Assembly (NCBI GenBank): GCA_029817715.1
Contig: JARUPY010000290.1
Span: forward strand, 3,906,001 to 3,970,000
Source: Melastoma dodecandrum
Lineage: Eukaryota > Streptophyta > Magnoliopsida > Myrtales > Melastomataceae
DNA length: 64,000 nucleotides
Direction: 5' to 3'
Shown: one piece after another, positions 56,967 through 64,000 of the stretch
Position numbering within the stretch: position 1 is the first letter of the stretch
Layout of the letters: every line of letters starts with the position of its first letter
Notes under the pieces: model-generated
Databases searched by the model: none
What the model was told of the DNA's origin: nothing
What the model saw: the letters and a program-made list of their open reading frames with translations, nothing else
Translations under genes and position numbers: made by a program

Positions 56967-59880
56967 TGTAATACCTCAAATTATGGGCTGGAAATCATTA
57001 ATACTATTCTAAAATAAAATGGCCCAAGCCCATAGACATTAATAGATTATTTTGGGCTAATAAAAGGGCCAAATCTATTTAAGCCCAATTCCCATTTTAT
57101 TTTAACCTTATCTTGTCTAACGTTTCCCGTAACAGCTCTCAATCAGCAAGAATCTTCTCTCGCAATTTATTTCTAAAAAAAAAAGGATAAGAAGAAAATC
57201 TCACCTGATTGCTCCAATCAATCAAATTATTTGATTTCGTCGTTCCGGAGGCAGGAATTTCCTTCCTTCTTAAGGGGAGGAGCAGAGGCATTTTAAAAGG
57301 GGGACACAGGCACGCTCCTAAAAAAGGATCAGAGAGACGTTTCCACCACTTTCAGGCTCCTATCTGATCAGACGTACGTTTCCACCATCAGAGGCTCCTC
57401 CTGCCACCCGTAGCAACCATCTCCAGCGACCCCAAGGTAGGTCCAGGAATCAAAACCGGAAGGAACCCCCGCTATCAACCCAACCAGTGGTCAGGCTCTC
57501 CTTCTCGCCAGCGGCCGCAAACGACCAAAGTTCCTGCGGCCACAATTCATAGTTCTCCAATCACGGTGGATATCGGTGGGACCTAGACCAGCAACAACGG
57601 CGAACCCCCCCAAAAGCCTAGTCATCCCCATAGTTAATGATGATTGGTGCTTAAAGCTTCTCGCGGTTGCACGCCGGCACCGTGGGAAGCCATATCATAT
57701 TCTGACTTGTTGTTCACTTGTGCAGAATGAGTAGGGACAGAAGAAATCATTCGCAGCCATTCCTCTTTTCATCTCGGTTCACACTAACCAATCTTGTCTT
57801 CCTCAGAGGCCTTCCCCACTGCTCGACCCATCTCTCAAACGAGCCGAAACATTTCTTCATGATTTGACTCCAAGGATGTCAGTCTCCAACCTTAGAGTAC
57901 CACCCCCTCCCCCCGCATCGTCAATCTATGCCCAGGACGGACGCCTGGAACCAACCCACAAGTCGGAGTTTTAGAAACCCGAACTCCAACGAAAGCGCCA
58001 ACAAGCCCTGCATCCTCATCCTCAGAAACGGCGGCGCTTCCCCAGTCTCAGTCGACACCTTGCTTCTACACCCACTTCCCCTCCGGTTCTCGGTGTCCTT
58101 AAATCTAATTTTCCGGGCTCCAAATCGCAACACAATCAGCGGCCCTTCCTCGCCCCGATCACCTCACCAACCAGCCGTACAACAAATGCTCGTCCACTGC
58201 CGATTCGCCAAGCCCAAGGTCGCTGAACAGCCGCTTCCAGCCATGACCCTCCCGTCAACCAGACGCCTTGTAACCGTGGCCCCGTCTCCTCGGCCTTCAA
58301 CTTACCATTCCATCTCGTCGCGATCGTCATCCGCCTCGCTGCCACATCCAGCGAAGAAAATTCTCCCAAATCGAGGAAGAGATCTGGTAATGTGCCCTCT
58401 TTCCCTCATGAGTTCTCACGAGTCTCTGTGCTTAAATGATTTTTATTTTTATTTTTTTTTATTTTTTTTGGCTATTATTGCCATTATTATTATGCTGACT
58501 GCATAAAAACTTTATTAAAATGTCAAATCTTAAGTAATTATTAATTCACTTTTTTGACGTAATCATTTACTCTTACGGTATAAAGTTTTAACATCATTCA
58601 TTTATATTCCTGATTAAGTGTTATCCAGGGAATGTATTTATTCATCCCTTTTCTTTATAAAAAAAATAAATATTGATTTCATCCGTATGTGCCTTGATAA
58701 TATGCAGATTTGGTTAAAATGATCTTAAATAAATACCGACGGTAGGAATTATTTCAATGTCAACTTTTTGAATGGCTTTGATTAACGACTATAACTTGTT
58801 TATCATATAATAATTAAACGAATTTAGTCATATGATCGCATTGCTTTTCTTTACACACGTTTTTTTTTACGCAATTTTGTTGTTTTACATAAGAAATACG
58901 CAATTTTCGTTATTTTACATAAGAAACACGAAAAACACAAGATACTTGCACAATCAAGCTCACCTCAAGTTAATTTTAATTATCGATATATTTCATTTAA
59001 GAATTTTCTAATCACCTTTTTGTTTATTTTGTATAAAAATTAAACTGAGAATCTCGAGGATTCGACAACGGCGAAAGCTCGAAGACCGGAAGTGTGCAGG
59101 AAAGCCTGTGATGGGGGGCTTCACTAAAACGGCCTCGACCGTCGATTTTCAGCCGATGAGGTGTTATCCCGGTTGCTTCAGGTACATGAGGGAGGTGCGG
59201 GCCTCCCGAATTTTTTATTTAAGCCACATGTAACGGATTGCGAGCCCAAGTGCATAGGCCCGCAATCACCACCCTTCCCCGCTCCCTTTGATCTCAATAA
59301 TTGTCTGTGTCCGTCCGCATGCCTTAGGCCCATAGGATTTTCGTCGCATGTGAGTGTTAAACAAATACACATGAGTTCGGGTCCAACGCCTGAATCGGGT
59401 CCAATGCCCGTTAACCAAAAGCAAACCTTTTGGAACAAACGCCACCTTTTCGCATGTTTAGATGTAAGAGTTAGTAACTAGGAATCTCCGAATCTACTCT
59501 GGTTTTTCCGACTTAAACCAATTTTTTTAACTAAGTCGGTGGCGACTCCGTAATAGTTTACCTAGGTTAAACAACAACACATTTTTACGAAGTCATTTTG
59601 GATGAGGGACTGGCGACACGAGCCGCTCCTGGAACCTCCTGAAGCTTCCTCCTCGGGCCATGCGCTTCTTTTCGCCCGTCGCCTCTTAAGGAGCATGGAG
59701 ACGATCGGCGAAAAGTCTGGGCAGACCCGGTCAGGAATCGAAGGAGGGACCACCCTGGTCTTTTCCGCAGCGTTCGACGCTCGAGTCGCGACGCCGACCG
59801 GAAGACTCTAGGGGAGCGGGCCCGGATCCTCGGGTCGTCCGAACCGCCGCGCGCGTGCTAGGCCGGAAGGCGCGCGTACA
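56967..59880 (+). repeat. Element B 3' LTR, 2914 bp
   Basis: Same ends as the 5' LTR. The 36-bp length difference comes mostly from an extra CGAAAGCTCGA-type segment near 59073, an extra block near 58920-58938 (AAGAAACACGAAAAACAC) and homopolymer changes. Confidence 0.96.
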
Positions 59881-59885
59881 TTTGT
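59881..59885. repeat. Target site duplication TTTGT (right copy, element B)
   Basis: Identical to 42115-42119 before the 5' LTR. The pair confirms the full-length insertion borders. Confidence 0.92.
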
Positions 59886-60172
59886 TATTCTAGAACGCAT
59901 GGTGCATTAACCGTTTTTAAAGATGCACGTTAGGAATGATTTAGAGGTCGCACGGTTTTCGTGTGTGCATGGGTGGGGCGTACTCGGCGTTCATCGCTGA
60001 CCCCCCAGTTTTATAGAGCAGCGAAGCAAGAGCACACGCGGCGCAATGGTATTGGAGATTCGGAAGGGAAAACATTCACGGGTGAGGGTAAAAGTTGTCG
60101 GCTTCCGCTACGCTGACCGGTCAACCACAATTAAAGTTGTTGAAAATTTTATGAAAATGCAGGTCGTTACAG
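59881..60172 (+). mobile_element. Old LTR fragment, right part
   Basis: Follows element B and ends AAAATGCAGGTCGTTACA, an ending often seen in gypsy LTRs whose starts resemble the sequence at 40879. Treated as the continuation of 40879-42119. Confidence 0.4.
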
Positions 60173-60522
60173 ACTGAATCTTCATGTTGGCAAGACCAGA
60201 CAAGGTAGCAACCTTAGCAGACCATAAGGAATGTTTTGCTTTTTTTTTAGGATTGTAAAGGAACCCGGTGGTGCCGTTCTTGCACGTCCCAGAGATATGT
60301 AGAATGATCTTCAGGATCAGATAGAGAAGACCAAGAACGAAGGTAGGATCAAGAGATCAAGAGCTCAATCGAACCATTTCATTCCCAGGCTTGAAGAGCT
60401 TAAGCCGTCGCAAGTACAAGGGGAAGGAAGAATGTAACAGAACAACAACTAACTCCCTGTTCTATTCTTCTGTATTATTCATACAAGACTCCTATTGTAA
60501 TACAATGACAATACGGTGCCCA
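60173..60522. other. Unassigned sequence before the epoxide-hydrolase fragment
   Basis: Contains a T run near 60241-60248 and a stretch that might once have been coding (about 60250-60400), but I could not place it in a family. No N-terminal part of an epoxide hydrolase was found. Confidence 0.35.
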
Positions 60523-60902
60523 TGGAGACACCAGATGAAGGCCGTTGTCGATGCTGGGTACCGGGCTATTGCCATTGACTTCAGGGGATATCGGCTTCTT
60601 GATCAGCCACTCGAGCCAGAGGAGAACCCCATTGACCTCGAGGATGTCGATCTTCTGGATGCTCTCACTATTGACAAGGTAAATACAAATACGATCATTT
60701 TGGACATAGTTAATCACGAGACGATGTCCACTAGAATGCGGCTTCCAGGTTTTCGTGGTGGGAAGGATTTCGGAGCCTTGTCGCCGTACTACACCCTCAA
60801 AGGGTTCATGGCGTGGTCACATTAAGCATTCCTTTCATGCTGCGGGGCCCTTCCTCGTTACAGGAAGATCACTTCCCGAAGGGGTTCTACGTCATGCGGT
60901 GG
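60523..60902 (+). pseudogene. Soluble epoxide hydrolase-like fragment (alpha/beta hydrolase)
   Basis: Exon 1 (60523-60678) reads WRHQMKAVVDAGYRAIAIDF followed by RGYRLLDQPLEPEEN, a typical plant epoxide-hydrolase segment after the missing HGFPE block. A 70-bp GT-AG intron (60679-60748) follows. Exon 2 should carry the nucleophile motif VGKDFGA, but a missing G near 60758 shifts the frame; a second shift near 60780 precedes the segment VHGVVTLSIPFML. The N-terminus and the lid domain are absent. Family members hydrolyse epoxides to diols; this copy cannot. Confidence 0.75.
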
Positions 60903-62252
60903 TGTTGGCATGGCTAAAATTTTGGTCTAAGCTTCAAAACCCAGGATCGACCTAAACGGGCCAAGTCCAGACAAGTATAATATGGCGGGCAAGCAAACTC
61001 CAGGACAATCAAGCGAGTAAGAAGTTATTACGACTGAGAGAAATAGCTTGAAGGTCAGGCTGTTAAATAAAGGAAGTTCATGATTAAGATAAACAAGTCA
61101 AATCCAGGAAAGTCAAGCGAGCACGAGATTGCAGAAGAGTAGACTTCGAAACAATCAAGCGAGCATGAAAATATCAAGAGTAGGAGAAATAATTAATCAA
61201 ATTGTCGAATACAGAAAGGTCGAGTGAGAATAATATTGTATTTATGCAAGACTTGTATTTCTTTGGCATTTCAAGCATCCGATTATGTTCGTTTCATTCT
61301 TGTTTTTTGTCAAATATTCGTCTTAAAAGTTTGACAACCATAGTTAAAATTCTAAATCAAACCCTTGTTATGGAATGAATCATTGAAATGTTACTTGATC
61401 TTTACTACGGTGGCCAAATATTCTCATGTTTTCGGGGTCGTGTACCAGAATACCCTAACCGGAGAAAGAATTGAGTAACAAGAGGAGAGGGGTTGAAAAA
61501 ATTGAGGGAACTAGTATATTAAAGTCGTCACTTCAAATTTTTACCCAAATTTAAGATAAGTCGTCAGTGACCTCTTTTAAAAGTTAAGAAAACCGTCAAT
61601 TTTCTTAAAAACTCAAACAAGTGTGACGACGAGTTATTTTAAAAAATTAGACAAGTACTTGAGCAACGATTTTTCCTAAAAATTAGCTAAAATATTCACT
61701 TGAAATGACGACTTTTTCTAAAATTAGACAAAAAAAAGTATGTGACTATTTTAACAGTTATTCAAAATTTTTTTTCTAGCCCGGATATATGGGTGCAAAA
61801 CTTCATGTTTTCGTGACAGAAACCACGCCGTGAGGAAGCAGATTTTGGAAGGTTGGAGGTCATTGAGCACACTTCTTCCACGAGCAGTTCCCAAGCAAGT
61901 CAACGACCTCATCCTTTCATTTCTTCATTTCTGAAGAAGCAGGAGATCTGATTCCATCTCCTTCATCGTTCATCGGATCCTGGTGCGGCGATCACTGTTT
62001 TGCAGTACCTTCTTCCACATGAGGGCATCTATTTCCCTAAGCCTTGTGATCAACTCCATCAGCGGAGGAAAACACATTCTTAAAGCAATCTTAGAATCAC
62101 ACAAATCACACAGACCCACCGCATCAGTCATTCAAAGACCACCACTCAAATTGTCTGTCAACCCTGAAGAACATGAAGCAGCTCTCTCTCCCTTTTTGGA
62201 GAGGGCTGGGCTGGCCAATAACTTTGGATTACACGGGCTGAGTTTATCTCTC
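60903..62252. other. Intergenic region downstream of beta-expansin
   Basis: AT-rich from about 61000 to 61790, with several AAAATT-rich blocks that resemble each other (61560-61740, containing GACGAC and TTAAAAATTAG variants). No coding exon was recognised. The part near 62252 should hold the expansin 3' untranslated region. Confidence 0.4.
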
Positions 62253-63668
62253 TTAGGAGAAGTTGAGGCGAGAGGTGTAGGTCGCCTTTGGGGACCAAAT
62301 CCTGGGGATGACATCTCTCGCCGAGAGCGTCCTCGACGTCGACAGAGTCGTCAGCTTAACCGAGAAAGGTCCCTCCAGTGGGCCCGCTACGATGCACCAC
62401 GTCGCACCCCACACGTGCTTCATCTCCATCCACTCGCTCGATCCCGCCTGCATAATACAGTGTAGTAAAGATGCCAGAGAAATGCAAAGGAGAAGAAAAA
62501 GGGAACAAAAAAGTATGGGCTGATTTCAAGTTGCTTTGGCACGTTAATTGATTCCTCCACAATGGGTGGAAAAAGTGCCCCCCCCAATTATTTAAACAAG
62601 AACAAAAAGAAAAGGAGGCAGCGCATGTTCTAACTTTAATCACCCTCTTTTTATCTTTCTGATAGAATTTTGCTGTAAGAAACTAATGATGTAAGGAAAA
62701 GTAACCGTATCCATGGAATAAGAAGAGAAAACAGGGGCTTACTTGGCGAATGTGCATGGAACCAACATCACCATCACCATCCTCGAATTCCACCAGCAGG
62801 GACAGCCAATAATTCGTGGAACCTTCATTGACATGGAATGCTATGTTCTTCCCTGGGTATTTGCATCTCGTCCTACCACAACCCAACCACGAAAACATTG
62901 ATTGTTGACACCACCGAAACAAGGGAAGCATTAGAATTTCCCACAATCCATGCATGAAGGCAATCGGAAAAACAGAACAATCTTCTTGCAACCTCTGTTT
63001 CGCCACTCAATGGTGAAAAGACCACAGTATCCTCGACCAGAGACGGTTCCCACCAATTAACGAATAATTTATAGCTTAATGTTGGTTTATGTTTCGTACC
63101 TCCTGTATATGACCTGCAGGACGCCGCGGTCCCTCAGCTGGCCGTTCTCCCCGGATATCGCCATCCTCCCGAACGCTGCCCCGCTTAGGTCGAAGTGGAC
63201 GTTTCCGCCCGAGCAGTACCCCCCAGGGCACTCGTCCGTGACGATTATTGTTACCGCCCTCCTCGAGCATATGTTCTTGTCCAGGCACTTCACCTTGTAG
63301 CACGCCCCGCAACCCTCCCCATCCTTGAACAGAACCGGGCTCACCGCCCCGACCCTCGCCCTCAGCGGCCGCACGTCCACCAGCGTCCCGTACCCGCACG
63401 CACCCCCTGCCCACAAACCCCCCCCCCAAAAAAAAAAGTGAAAACGGAGTAAATACAGGGCAAATTTCCGGCCACATTGCCGACATGCAAGCCCAAAATG
63501 GTTACCGTCGCTGCCGTCTCCTTCGGGGTCGCCATACCAGGTAGCCGTAGCGGGCTTCCACTGCAAGTCCGCGGCGAGCTGGGCCGACAGGGGATCGAGA
63601 AACAGGACTACAACAACAACAACCGCCGAGACCCAGGGAAGCGCCGCGAATTTCCTGCCGCCCCGCAT
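62253..63668 (-). CDS. Beta-expansin (EXPB), four exons
   Basis: Exons on the minus strand are 63668-63506, 63406-63100, 62872-62743 and 62447-62253. All borders are GT-AG and phases fit, giving 795 bp and 264 residues, the usual EXPB length. A signal peptide (about 1-30) is followed by ATWYGDPEGDGSDG, the Cys-rich GH45-like barrel domain (GACGYGTL, GCGACYKVKC, DECPGG, NVHFDLS with the HFD motif) and the C-terminal carbohydrate-binding domain (YPGKNIAFHVNEGS, YWLSLLVEFEDGDGD, WGATWCI, GPFSVKLTTLS, ending SRLNFS). Expansins loosen cell walls without hydrolysis. Intron 1 has long C and A runs (63419-63438). The gene looks intact. Confidence 0.94.
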
Positions 63669-64000
63669 CTCTGGCGGCTGGAGTCGTAACTGAGTGATCT
63701 GGTTGGTTCTCGTTCGGGGTCGACGCAGGTTCTTTTATTTAGGGGCAAAAACGACGAGGGAAAGGGCGCGTTTTGGTGTGTCGGCAGCGGGGAAAGTGGG
63801 CAGGGGCTATTTACGGAGGGATGCCATTGCCAGTACGGGGCCCGCCTACCGTTAAGGCGTTAATCCCGGATTTTGTCAGAATCGAGGGTATTTTTGGGAA
63901 GTTCGTGAATGTTTTTGGGGTCATGAAATTTATATAAAATACTCGACAGGCATGCCCATGCTCATTTGACTAATGTGTAAAAACATATGTTATCCTCTTG
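63669..64000. other. Beta-expansin upstream region
   Basis: Contains the presumed promoter and 5' leader of the expansin gene, read on the minus strand. A TTTTATTTA stretch at 63733-63741 reads TAAATAAAA on the minus strand and may be the TATA box. Nothing else could be supported. Confidence 0.45.

Larger units (their letters stand above)
42120..59880 (+). mobile_element. Element B: complete Tat/Ogre-type Ty3/gypsy LTR retrotransposon
   Basis: The 17,761-bp element has LTRs at 42120-44997 and 56967-59880, a TTTGT target duplication, a primer-binding site, ORF1, gag-pro, a predicted 320-bp intron, pol and a polypurine tract, all in order on the plus strand. The LTRs are almost identical apart from small indels, and all three long frames are open, so the insertion is probably recent. 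It is related to element A in its proteins, primer site and LTR end, but most of its LTR is different. The integrase lacks one catalytic Asp. Confidence 0.97.

Noticed and set aside
61983..62465. 160-codon frame on the plus strand
   Set aside because: It is antisense to exon 4 and the 3' end of the beta-expansin gene.
1..64000. CRISPR array, bacterial operon, phage or organelle segment
   Set aside because: No regularly spaced short repeats or bacterial-type genes. All recognised genes are plant nuclear or retrotransposon genes.
1..64000. tRNA, rRNA or other structured RNA genes
   Set aside because: No tRNA-like A and B box pairs or rRNA segments were noticed. A covariance-model scan would be needed to be certain.

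Overview
The window is nuclear DNA of a flowering plant. Host genes have plant-type GT-AG introns and belong to plant families: a D6-type cyclin, a G-type lectin receptor kinase, a beta-expansin and a KRYPTONITE/SUVH4-like SET gene. Most of the rest is transposon. Gene content points to a eudicot; I cannot name the species. All alignments were made by eye.

Layout. (1) 1-20718: a very large Ty3/gypsy element of the Tat/Ogre type on the minus strand (element A). Its LTRs are about 4.4 kb; the left one starts 148 bp before the window by comparison with the right copy. ORF1, gag-pro and pol are all broken. (2) 20719-42119: a gene island. It holds an intronless lectin receptor kinase (22241-24745, +), a six-exon cyclin D6 gene (26833-28240, -), a decayed SUVH4-like H3K9 methyltransferase gene (30245-34621, -) with a 2.76-kb solo LTR in one intron (31675-34429, target duplication CTTAT), an internally deleted hAT transposon just upstream (34757-37614, target duplication GGAGAGAA), an intact unknown basic protein gene with a KEN motif (38184-39398, +), a TRIM-like remnant and an old LTR fragment. 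(3) 42120-59880: a complete, younger Tat/Ogre element on the plus strand (element B), with a perfect TTTGT target duplication, 2.9-kb LTRs, intact ORF1, gag-pro and pol frames and a predicted intron between protease and reverse transcriptase. (4) 59881-64000: the right part of the old LTR, a frameshifted epoxide-hydrolase fragment and a four-exon beta-expansin gene (62253-63668, -).

How the parts relate. Elements A and B share primer-binding site, polypurine tract, gene order, a 320/307-bp intron and the LTR end that abuts the primer-binding site, but the rest of their LTRs is unrelated; the solo LTR shares the same end module. Element B looks recent, yet its integrase has His where element A has the second catalytic Asp. 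The SUVH4-like gene belongs to a family that silences transposons, and here it is itself full of transposons: it has a 1-bp insertion, an apparent in-frame stop and no recognisable SRA domain.

The best candidates for something new are the conserved ORF1 protein of these elements, the modular LTRs with an internal copy of the primer-binding core, the strongly uneven divergence between the two LTRs of element A, and the unknown KEN-box gene.
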